6,356 nucleotides of DNA from Bradyrhizobium sp. Lineage in GTDB: Bacteria; Pseudomonadota; Alphaproteobacteria; Rhizobiales; Xanthobacteraceae. The DNA lies in assembly GCA_028290165.1 (NCBI GenBank), contig JAQGKJ010000030.1:1-6356 (forward strand), in the 5' to 3' direction. Under the pieces are notes generated by a model that worked only from the letters and a program-made list of their open reading frames with translations, did no database searches and had not been told where the DNA came from. The position numbers and the translations under genes are program-made. Shown here piece after piece: positions 1 through 5,537 of the stretch. Within the stretch, counting starts at the first letter, position 1. Each line of letters begins with the position of its first letter.

Positions 1-353
1 GTCCAGATCTGGGCGTCGACCGGGATCATGTAGCTTTGGCGACTGGACTGGACGCCAAACCCGCTGAAGAAAATCAGCGCGACGGAGCCGGGCTTGATGC
101 GTCCGTAGAGCCGGTCGAATGCGCGGCGCATCGCGTCGCCGTTCAGGTTTTCTCCGATGTCGACGTTGAAGCCGTCGCGCTTGAGCTCATCGGCGATGTC
201 GCGCGCGTCGTTGACCGGTTCTTTGAGCGGCGCGTCGGCGTCGGGGTATTTCGCGTTGCCGATCACAAGCGCAAACCGGTCCGCGGCAAAGCACGGAACC
301 ATCGGCGCGACCGACAAAATCAAGGTCACAAGCAATAAGAGGCGAAGTCTCAT
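1..353 (-). CDS. Caspase-fold (peptidase C14-like) exported protein, N-terminal part, probable loss of catalytic His
   Basis: The gene starts at an ATG (351-353) and runs off the left edge; 117 codons are present with no stop. Residues 1-24 form a clear Sec signal peptide: charged MRLR, a Leu/Val/Ile core, and a likely cut near CFA-AD. This suggests export to the periplasm and supports the start choice. The mature protein opens with RFALVIGNAKYPDADAPLKE and then PVNDARDIADELKRDGF, the usual first strand and helix of bacterial caspase-like domains, followed by GSVALIFFSGFGVQSSRQ and SYMIPVDAQ. In active family members the strand ends in SGHG, where His is catalytic; here residues 97-100 are SGFG, so the His is replaced by Phe 99. 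The catalytic Cys region lies outside the window. The fold assignment is firm. Function is unknown, and a non-proteolytic pseudo-enzyme is inferred. The gene is divergent from the lactonase operon. Confidence 0.8.
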   Translation of the reverse strand, partial: MRLRLLLLVTLILSVAPMVPCFAADRFALVIGNAKYPDADAPLKEPVNDARDIADELKRDGFNVDIGENLNGDAMRRAFDRLYGRIKPGSVALIFFSGFGVQSSRQSYMIPVDAQIW

Positions 354-424
354 ATCACGGCGGTCCAGCCAACAGGGCGCCGATACCAGCTTGCGCCTCG
401 GCGACCTTACTCTACGCAAACCGC

Positions 425-455
425 ATTATCAAACCGGGCTCGCGAGGCCTGTCAA
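425..455 (-). promoter_or_regulatory. Candidate sigma70-type promoter for the caspase-like gene
   Basis: On the minus strand a perfect TTGACA (450-455) is followed by GATAAT (425-430), a 5 of 6 match to the -10 consensus, with a 19-bp spacer. A 16-bp spacing to TTTGAT (428-433) is the alternative. The -10 lies 71 bp before the ATG at 353. The spacer is longer than ideal, so the exact -10 is uncertain. No strong Shine-Dalgarno sequence was seen before the ATG. Confidence 0.4.
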
Positions 456-642
456 CTGTCTGCAAAGGCGGGCTTTGATCGCGTCAATTAACCGCAACAA
501 AACTTTCAGATCCGGTGCGGGTTTTGCCGTCGTTGCAAGAGGCGAAGCGACCTCCGTCATTCCGGGTCCGTTCTCTGGTTTCGTCGCGGGGCTTGTCATG
601 GCGCGGCGCGCTGGATGCGATAGCTCGCGACGACGGGCCCGG

Positions 643-666
643 CCAATGTGACTTAACTCACATTGG
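643..666. promoter_or_regulatory. CRP/FNR-family type operator, near-perfect 24-bp palindrome
   Basis: CCAATGTGA (643-651) and TCACATTGG (658-666) are exact inverted repeats around the hexamer CTTAAC. Of 12 symmetric base pairs only one (652/657) is mismatched. The core TGTGA-N6-TCACA (647-662) is exactly the half-site arrangement bound by CRP-type cAMP receptor proteins. The centre lies about 119 bp before the lactonase ATG at 774 and about 50 bp before the TTGACA at 705-710, so an activator position upstream of that promoter is plausible. Which CRP/FNR-family protein binds is not visible. A transcription terminator is less likely because the stem is AT-containing, short-looped and has no T-run. 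Confidence 0.65.
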
Positions 667-773
667 AAGCTGGCGGCGGCTCCGACCCTTCCAGGTTTGA
701 CCTTTTGACATGGCGGTGGCTTGTTGCGGCGAGGCCAATCGCCCAACAACCCAACCAGCAAGAAGTGGAACCG

Positions 774-1586
774 ATGGGAAACGCCTACGAAATCTACGCC
801 ATCCGCTATGCGACGATGTCGCCGCGCACGCCGCATTTGAATTTCCTGGTGCCGGATCCGCACGAGACCACGGCTGCCGACCTCGATTACTTCGTCTGGC
901 TGATCCGGGGCGGCGGCCGCGACATTCTGGTCGACACCGGGTTCAACGCCGCGGAGGCGCAATTGCGCAACCGCAGGCTCACGCTTAACCCGGTGGAAGC
1001 GCTGTCGCGCTTCGGGGTGGCGGCCCACGATCTCAAAGATGTCATCGTCACCCATCTGCATTACGACCACGCCGGCAATCTCGACCTGTTTCCGAACGCA
1101 CGCTTTCATCTGCAGGATCGCGAGATGAGCTACGCCACCGGGCGCTGCATGTGTTTTGGCGCGCTCCGGCATCCGTTTTCGGTCGAGCATGTCACCCTGA
1201 TGGTCCGCCACGTCTTCTCTGAACGCGTCACCTTTCATTCCGGCGACGGCGAGGTCGCGCCGGGCGTGACGCTGCATCGCGTCGGCGGCCATTCCGACGG
1301 CCTGCAGGTGGTGCGGGTCGAGACCGCGCGCGGACCTGTGGTGCTGGCATCGGACGCGTCGCATTATTATGCCAACATGCACCGCCGCAGCCCGTTTCCG
1401 ATCGTCTACAACCTCGGCGACATGTGCGTGGGCTGGGAAATCGTCGAGCGTCTTGCCGGCCATCCCGACCGCATCATCCCGGGCCACGATCCGGTCGTGA
1501 CCGAAATCTATCCGCGCGCCAGCGACAAGGTCGACGCCTACGCGTTGCATCTGACGCCGTCGCGCTCGTTCGCGAGCAAGCCATGA
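774..1586 (+). CDS. N-acyl homoserine lactonase-type metallo-beta-lactamase hydrolase
   Basis: A 270-residue metallo-beta-lactamase-fold hydrolase, close to the usual length of AiiA/AttM-type lactonases (about 250-280). The complete dinuclear metal site is visible: HLHYDH at 94-99, the third ligand His 173 in GGHSDG, the bridging Asp 194 in LASDASHYY, and His 238 in IIPGHDP. Before it are the typical strands YFVWLIRGGGRDILVDTGF (39-57). The family hydrolyses ester bonds of lactones, classically opening the ring of acyl-homoserine lactone signals in the cytoplasm; the real substrate here cannot be read from sequence. No signal peptide is seen. The ATG at 774 has a weak AAGTGGA ribosome site 4 bp upstream. 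A TTG further upstream (663) falls inside the CRP-type palindrome and is unlikely. It shares its last 4 bp with ridA, so the two are co-translated. The CRP-type site at 643-666 is the likely control point. Confidence 0.85.
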   Translation: MGNAYEIYAIRYATMSPRTPHLNFLVPDPHETTAADLDYFVWLIRGGGRDILVDTGFNAAEAQLRNRRLTLNPVEALSRFGVAAHDLKDVIVTHLHYDHAGNLDLFPNARFHLQDREMSYATGRCMCFGALRHPFSVEHVTLMVRHVFSERVTFHSGDGEVAPGVTLHRVGGHSDGLQVVRVETARGPVVLASDASHYYANMHRRSPFPIVYNLGDMCVGWEIVERLAGHPDRIIPGHDPVVTEIYPRASDKVDAYALHLTPSRSFASKP

Positions 1587-1927
1587 TCAGCCGCATTGCC
1601 GGCCTCACGCCAACCCGCAGCCGCGCCGTCGTTCACGATGGCCTGGTGTTTACCGTGGCGGTTGCGCCCGATCCGGTCACCGCCTCGATGTACGAGCAGA
1701 CCGTAAAGGCGCTCGCTCGCATCGACGAAAGCCTCGCGCTGTGCGGCTCTGACAAGAGCAAGATCCTCTCGGCGATCGTCTACATCACCGACATGAAGCG
1801 CAAGAGCGAGATGAACCGCGCCTGGGACGAATGGGTCGACATCAGCAATCCGCCGATGCGGGCCTGTATCGGCGTCGATCTCGAACCGCCGCATATCGTG
1901 GAGATCGTGGTGACGGCGGCGAAGTGA
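1583..1927 (+). CDS. RidA family protein (YjgF/YER057c/UK114)
   Basis: A 114-residue protein of about the family length (RidA is near 128). RidA proteins are small trimeric cytoplasmic enzymes that hydrolyse reactive enamines and imines to ketones; other subgroups act in specific catabolic pathways. Visible marks are AIVYITDMKRKSEMNRAWDEW (64-84), like the RidA central helix, and the signature PPMRACIGVDL (90-100) followed by IVEIVVTA (105-112). Arg 93, Cys 95 and Glu 107 correspond to the E. coli RidA active-site residues Arg105, Cys107 and Glu120, so an imine deaminase activity is possible, though the N-terminus is shorter than usual and divergent. The start ATG (1583-1585) overlaps the lactonase stop in ATGA, which indicates translational coupling. 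Its stop is 8 bp from the stop of the convergent marR gene. Subgroup and substrate are unknown. Confidence 0.85.
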   Translation: MISRIAGLTPTRSRAVVHDGLVFTVAVAPDPVTASMYEQTVKALARIDESLALCGSDKSKILSAIVYITDMKRKSEMNRAWDEWVDISNPPMRACIGVDLEPPHIVEIVVTAAK

Positions 1928-1935
1928 GACTGGAT

Positions 1936-2412
1936 CTAATAGGCTTCGATTTTGCTCGCTGCCTTACTGGCCTGCACAAGACCAAAACTGTTCTCGATCT
2001 TGCCAAGCAACAGCGCGAAATCCTTTCGCTCCTGTGCTGAAAGGCAGGACAGCATTTTCGATTCCTTGCGCAGCAGGAGCGGGATCAACTCTTCGTAGAG
2101 CTTGCGACCCTTTTGGGTCAGCCGCAGAGCGAACTCCCGACGATCGTCTTCATTCTCGACGCGTTCAATCACGCCGTGTTTGCGCAGGGAGGTCACTGCC
2201 CGGCTGATCGTCGATTTATGGGTCCTGGTGCATTGCGAGATAAATTGCGCGCTGCACGGCGTCGCGCGAAACCCCAGTGTTGCGATTACGCGCCACTCCG
2301 GAACGTCGATCCCGTAACGCTCGCTATATTCGTTGGCCAGCGCGGCGCTGACCTCGGCGGCGAGGCGGCTTAGCCGGAACGGCATGAATTTCAGCAGATC
2401 GAGCGTTGCCAA
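1936..2412 (-). CDS. MarR family transcriptional regulator, probable repressor of the divergent aromatic operon
   Basis: A 158-residue protein, typical MarR length. Helices 1-2 (FMPFRLSRLAAEVSAAL) are followed by the winged helix at about 38-104: EWRVIATL, a recognition helix HKSTISRAVTSLRKHGVIERV (65-85), and a wing with DDRREFALRLT (89-99), holding the conserved D-x-R type motif. The rest is the C-terminal dimer helix pair. MarR proteins are dimers that leave DNA on binding a small phenolic or other aromatic ligand. The start is a TTG (2410-2412) with TAAGG 7 bp upstream; an in-frame TAA four codons upstream forbids a longer form, and an ATG at codon 10 would cut into helix 1. It diverges from the monooxygenase operon with a palindrome between them, so auto-repression and operon repression are inferred. 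It has Cys 53, 61 and 123, so redox sensing cannot be excluded. Confidence 0.9.
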   Translation of the reverse strand: MATLDLLKFMPFRLSRLAAEVSAALANEYSERYGIDVPEWRVIATLGFRATPCSAQFISQCTRTHKSTISRAVTSLRKHGVIERVENEDDRREFALRLTQKGRKLYEELIPLLLRKESKMLSCLSAQERKDFALLLGKIENSFGLVQASKAASKIEAY

Positions 2413-2451
2413 GGGGAAGCCTTACAGGTCCGAGTTTCGCGCTTTTTTGGG

Positions 2452-2482
2452 TTGACGTAGATAGTTGCAAGTGAAACTATTC
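2452..2482 (+). promoter_or_regulatory. Candidate promoter of the monooxygenase-hmgA operon
   Basis: TTGACG (2452-2457) matches the -35 consensus at 5 of 6 positions. The -10 is less clear: CTATTC (2477-2482), resembling the alphaproteobacterial CTATAT form, lies at a long 19-bp spacing. The MarR-type palindrome occupies the whole spacer and the -10, which fits repression by steric blocking. The transcript would have a leader of about 20 bp. Confidence 0.35.
2461..2480. promoter_or_regulatory. Probable MarR operator between marR and the monooxygenase
   Basis: ATAGTT (2461-2466) and AACTAT (2475-2480) are exact inverted arms; with the inner bases, 8 of 10 symmetric pairs match across the 20-bp site (left half ATAGTTGCAA, right half GTGAAACTAT). 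This size and symmetry fit a MarR dimer. It lies 31 bp before the monooxygenase ATG and 49 bp from the marR start, and overlaps the candidate promoters of both directions, so one bound dimer could block both. Confidence 0.6.
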
Positions 2483-2506
2483 TAGCCGCGATCCGGAGCA
2501 TTGCAA
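2479..2506 (-). promoter_or_regulatory. Candidate promoter of marR
   Basis: Read on the minus strand, TTGCAA (2501-2506) and TAGAAT (2479-2484, 5 of 6 to TATAAT) stand 16 bp apart. The -10 touches the end of the MarR-type palindrome, and transcription would start within it, which suggests autoregulation. Confidence 0.4.
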
Positions 2507-2510
2507 GCGC

Positions 2511-4127
2511 ATGGGACAGCAGCACACCGCCAGATTCGGCTATCGCCGCCATCCCGATCAGGATCGGACCGGAGCGAACCTGGCCGGGCATCCGGTGGTC
2601 ATCGTTGGCGCAGGACCGGTCGGCCTGTCGCTTGCGATCGACCTGGCGCAGCGCGGCCAGCCGCTGGTGCTGCTCGACGATGACGACAAGATCGGCGACG
2701 GCTCGCGCGCGATCTGTTTCTCGAAACGCTCGCTGGAAGTTTGGGACCGCCTCGGCGTCGGCACGCGCATGGTTGAGAAGGGCGTGGTCTGGAAGACCGG
2801 AAAGATCTTCCTCGGCGACAGGATGGTCTATCAATTCGATCTCCAGCCGGAAGATGGCCACAAGATGCCGGCCTTCATCAACCTGCAGCAATTTTATGCC
2901 GAAGCCTACCTTGTGGATCGCGTGCAGCAATTGCCCGACATCGATTTGCGCTGGCGCAACAGGGTGATCGGTATCGAGCAGCATAACGATCACATCGCGT
3001 TGAGCATCGAAACGCCGGACGGACCATACCGGCTGCGCGCCGGCTATGTCGTCGCCAGCGACGGTGCACGGTCCGCGCTGCGCGCCATGGTGGGAGCGGA
3101 TTTCGCAGGCGAAGTATTCGAGGATCAATTCCTGATCGCCGACGTCAAGGTGACGGCCGAATTTCCGGCCGAAAGGAGATTCTGGTTCGACCCGCTATTC
3201 CACGCCGGGCAGTCGGCGCTTCTGCATCGGCAGCCGGACAATGAATGGCGCATCGATCTGCAACTCGGTCCCGACGCCGATCCTGTCGTCGAGCGGCTGC
3301 CCGAAAATGTGCGCCCGCGGGTCGAACGCATGCTGGGGCATGCAAACTTCGATCTTGGCTGGGTCTCGGTCTACAAATTCCAGTGTCGGCGCATGCAGCG
3401 ATTCATTCATGAGCGTGTCATCTTCGCCGGCGATGCCGCGCATCAGGTGTCGCCGTTCGGTGCGCGCGGCGCCAATTCGGGTCTAGAGGATGGCGAAAAT
3501 CTGGCCTGGAAACTGGCCATGGTGCTGCGCGGCGATGCGCCCAGCGCCTTGCTCGCCAGCTATGAGATTGAGCGCGGCGCGGCAGCGGACGAAAACATCC
3601 GTGCGTCGACGCGATCGACGGACTTCATCGCACCGCATTCGAAGCAGGAGCGTCGTTTGCGCTCGGCAGTTCTTCGTCTCGCCAGGGAAACCGAGTTTGC
3701 CAAGCGGATGGTGAACAGCGGCCGGCTTTCGGTGCCCTCGGTTTATGATACGCCGCTCTCGACAGCGGATGTCGATCGCTGGGCCGGGGGTCCGCGACCG
3801 GGCGCGCACATGCTCGATGCGCCGCTGACGCGTGCGGATGGCGAGCCCATCTATCTGACGGAACAGTTCATTTCAGCCGGCGGCGGATTCGTGTTGCTGG
3901 AAAGTGCCAATGGGGCGACATTCGAAGCGCCGCCTCGCGTAGGCCAAATCCGTGTTGGCGCGGGAGCACCCATGAACGATCCCGCTGGACTGTTCGCACG
4001 GCGTTACGACGCAACAACCGGATCGGCCTATCTGCTGCGGCCGGATGGTTATGTCGCCGCGCGCTTCAAGCATCCGACGCCGGCTGCGATCGAAGCGGCG
4101 ATGGCGCGCGCCAGCGGACGAGGCTGA
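2511..4127 (+). CDS. Class A FAD-dependent aromatic hydroxylase, candidate 3-hydroxyphenylacetate 6-hydroxylase (MhaA-like)
   Basis: A 538-residue single-component-type flavoprotein monooxygenase of the UbiH/MhpA superfamily; such enzymes use NAD(P)H and oxygen to hydroxylate phenolic rings in the cytoplasm. Visible motifs: VVIVGAGPVGLSLA (29-42) with the GxGxxG dinucleotide fold, ASDGARS (182-188) with the DG motif, and VIFAGDAAHQVSPFGARG (303-320) with the GD motif that binds FAD ribitol. Residues from about 430 to the end (PGAHMLD to RPDGYVAARF) form the thioredoxin-like C-terminal domain of this subgroup. A 25-residue lead precedes the Rossmann fold. It starts at ATG 2511 with CGGAG 12 bp upstream. 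It is followed after 2 bp by the DUF2783 gene and further on by hmgA; this arrangement points to a reaction giving homogentisate, such as 6-hydroxylation of 3-hydroxyphenylacetate. The class is certain. The substrate is inferred, and MhpA-like 3-(3-hydroxyphenyl)propionate hydroxylase is the alternative label. Confidence 0.88.
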   Translation: MGQQHTARFGYRRHPDQDRTGANLAGHPVVIVGAGPVGLSLAIDLAQRGQPLVLLDDDDKIGDGSRAICFSKRSLEVWDRLGVGTRMVEKGVVWKTGKIFLGDRMVYQFDLQPEDGHKMPAFINLQQFYAEAYLVDRVQQLPDIDLRWRNRVIGIEQHNDHIALSIETPDGPYRLRAGYVVASDGARSALRAMVGADFAGEVFEDQFLIADVKVTAEFPAERRFWFDPLFHAGQSALLHRQPDNEWRIDLQLGPDADPVVERLPENVRPRVERMLGHANFDLGWVSVYKFQCRRMQRFIHERVIFAGDAAHQVSPFGARGANSGLEDGENLAWKLAMVLRGDAPSALLASYEIERGAAADENIRASTRSTDFIAPHSKQERRLRSAVLRLARETEFAKRMVNSGRLSVPSVYDTPLSTADVDRWAGGPRPGAHMLDAPLTRADGEPIYLTEQFISAGGGFVLLESANGATFEAPPRVGQIRVGAGAPMNDPAGLFARRYDATTGSAYLLRPDGYVAARFKHPTPAAIEAAMARASGRG

Positions 4128-4129
4128 GA

Positions 4130-4423
<294 letters not shown>

Positions 4424-4440
4424 TATGAATATGCGTAGAG

Positions 4441-4559
4441 CCGTCATTGCGAGCGGAGCGAAGCAATCCATCGAGCCAGAACAAGACTGGATTGCTTCGT
4501 CGCGGAGTTTATCATCGGGCCGGCCGAAGGCCGGACCCGTTGGCTCCTCGCAATGACGG
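4441..4559. repeat. REP-like palindromic interspersed element, 119 bp, compound hairpins
   Basis: The element is bounded by an exact 13-bp terminal inverted repeat, CCGTCATTGCGAG (4441-4453) and CTCGCAATGACGG (4547-4559). Inside are a 12-bp inverted pair CGAAGCAATCCA (4459-4470) and TGGATTGCTTCG (4488-4499), and a compact hairpin CCGGCC-GAA-GGCCGG (4520-4534). The sequence type is familiar as a dispersed repeat in Bradyrhizobium and Rhodopseudomonas genomes (from memory). It sits in the only sizeable gap of the operon (4424-4581), ends 22 bp before the MBL-gene ATG, and could affect mRNA stability or partial termination. No T-run follows, so it is not a typical intrinsic terminator. Confidence 0.8.
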
Positions 4560-4581
4560 AGGGATACAGGGACTTGAATCA

Positions 4582-5535
4582 ATGACAAAAGGTTTCGCAT
4601 CGACGGCCGACATGGCGGAGAAGAAAGTCACCTTCTCCGAGATCGGCACCGATCTCTACGCCTTCACCGCCGAGGGCGATCCCAATTCGGCTGTGATCGT
4701 CGGCGACGACGGCTGCGTCGTGTTCGACGCGCAGGCGACGCCGGCGATGGCCAATAAAGTGATCGAGCGGGTGCGCACCGTCACCGACAAGCCGATCAAA
4801 TATGTGGTGCTGTCGCACTACCACGCGGTGCGCGTACTCGGCGCCTCCGCCTACAAGGCGCAAGGCATCATCGCGTCGGCCGAAACCTACCGGCTGGTCG
4901 AAGAACGCGGCCAGCAGGATTGGGATTCGGAATTCGGCCGCTTTCCGCGGCTATTTCAAGATGCCCAGAGCATCCCCGGCCTGACCTGGCCGACGCTGAC
5001 TTTCGAAGGCGACATGTCTATCTATCTCGGAAAACGCGAAGTGCGCTTGATGCAGCTTGGCGCAGGGCACACTTCGGGCGATATCGTGGCGTGGGTGCCG
5101 GACGCGGAGGTGATGTTTTCCGGCGACCTCATCGAATATCATTCGGCCTGCTATTGCGGCGACGCGCATCTGCGCGAGTGGCCGGCCACGCTGAATGAAA
5201 TTCGCGCCTTCAATCCCAAAGCGATCGCGCCGGGGCGCGGCGATGCGCTCAAGGGGATTGCGACCGGACGCGACGCCATCGCGATGACGCGCGATTTCGT
5301 CACCACACTTTATGGCGCGGCCGAATCCGCGGTCGCCAAAGGCCGGAACCTCAAGGAGACGATGGCGGCGACCCGCGAGGTGATGGATCCGAAATTCAAA
5401 GATTTTGCGATCTACGAACACTGCCTGCCGTTCAACGTGTCGCGTGCGTTCGATGAAGCCTCCGGGATCGACGACCCCGTGATCTGGACCGCCGAACGCG
5501 ATCTTCAAATGTGGGCTGCCTTGCAAGGAGGATGA
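4582..5535 (+). CDS. Metallo-beta-lactamase-fold protein with degenerate second metal site, homogentisate cluster
   Basis: A 317-residue MBL-fold protein with no signal peptide. The fold is shown by [20 protein letters not shown] (35-54), [18 protein letters not shown] (71-88), [18 protein letters not shown] (156-173) and [12 protein letters not shown] (177-188). Metal ligands H79, H81, H163 and D182 are kept, but the family HxHxDH motif reads HYHAVR, so the Asp-His pair is Val 83-Arg 84, and the final His is Arg 219 in APGRGDA. A Cys/His patch lies after the bridging Asp: H187, C190, C192, H196. Hydrolytic activity is therefore uncertain. Its place before hmgA with only a 2-bp gap suggests a job in aromatic breakdown, unknown to me. 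The ATG at 4582 is chosen because the in-frame stretch before it is the repeat element; ATG 4612 is an alternative start. The ribosome site is weak (AGGG about 11 bp upstream). Confidence 0.82.
   Translation: MTKGFASTADMAEKKVTFSEIGTDLYAFTAEGDPNSAVIVGDDGCVVFDAQATPAMANKVIERVRTVTDKPIKYVVLSHYHAVRVLGASAYKAQGIIASAETYRLVEERGQQDWDSEFGRFPRLFQDAQSIPGLTWPTLTFEGDMSIYLGKREVRLMQLGAGHTSGDIVAWVPDAEVMFSGDLIEYHSACYCGDAHLREWPATLNEIRAFNPKAIAPGRGDALKGIATGRDAIAMTRDFVTTLYGAAESAVAKGRNLKETMAATREVMDPKFKDFAIYEHCLPFNVSRAFDEASGIDDPVIWTAERDLQMWAALQGG
5525..5531 (+). promoter_or_regulatory. Strong ribosome binding site of hmgA
   Basis: AAGGAGG, a full Shine-Dalgarno core, lies at the end of the MBL gene and 6 bp before ATG 5538. 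An in-frame ATG at 5532 directly abuts it and has no spacing, so 5538 is preferred. It is by far the best ribosome site in the window and suggests that HmgA is made at a higher rate than its upstream neighbours. Confidence 0.8.
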
Positions 5536-5537
5536 CC

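Larger units (their letters stand above)
354..773. other. 420-bp divergent intergenic region
   Basis: No convincing gene lies here. Short open frames on both strands lack recognisable protein features and are probably chance products of high GC. The region separates the minus-strand caspase-like gene from the plus-strand lactonase operon. It holds the promoter candidate at 425-455 and the CRP-type palindrome at 643-666. Downstream of the palindrome are two -35-like hexamers, TTGACC (697-702) and TTGACA (705-710), but no good -10 hexamer follows at normal spacing. The rest, including the GC-rich stretch around 590-640, shows nothing I can name. Confidence 0.6.

Noticed and set aside
475..487. 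TTGA-N5-TCAA, possible FNR/FixK box
   Set aside because: The FNR/FixK form is TTGAT-N4-ATCAA (14 bp); this one is 1 bp short, so dimer spacing is wrong.
557..573. CCGTCATTCCGGGT stretch resembling the tip of a Bradyrhizobium dispersed repeat
   Set aside because: No matching inverted arm was found nearby, so it cannot be called an element from this window; a genome search for copies would decide.
663..773. 37-codon extension of the lactonase from a TTG
   Set aside because: The TTG is inside the CRP-type palindrome, has no ribosome site, and the extra residues do not look like part of the fold.
429..1550. Long minus-strand open frame (373 codons) opposite the lactonase
   Set aside because: It is antisense to a gene with complete MBL motifs, has no recognisable domain, and its composition (rich in Arg, Ala, His, Asp) is what the reverse of a high-GC gene gives.
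4520..4534. CCGGCC-GAA-GGCCGG hairpin as an intrinsic terminator
   Set aside because: No T-run follows on either strand, and the hairpin lies inside the repeat element within an apparently continuous operon.
4447..4581. 45-codon N-terminal extension of the second MBL protein, from a TTG
   Set aside because: This stretch lies in the palindromic repeat element, and the fold begins well after ATG 4582.
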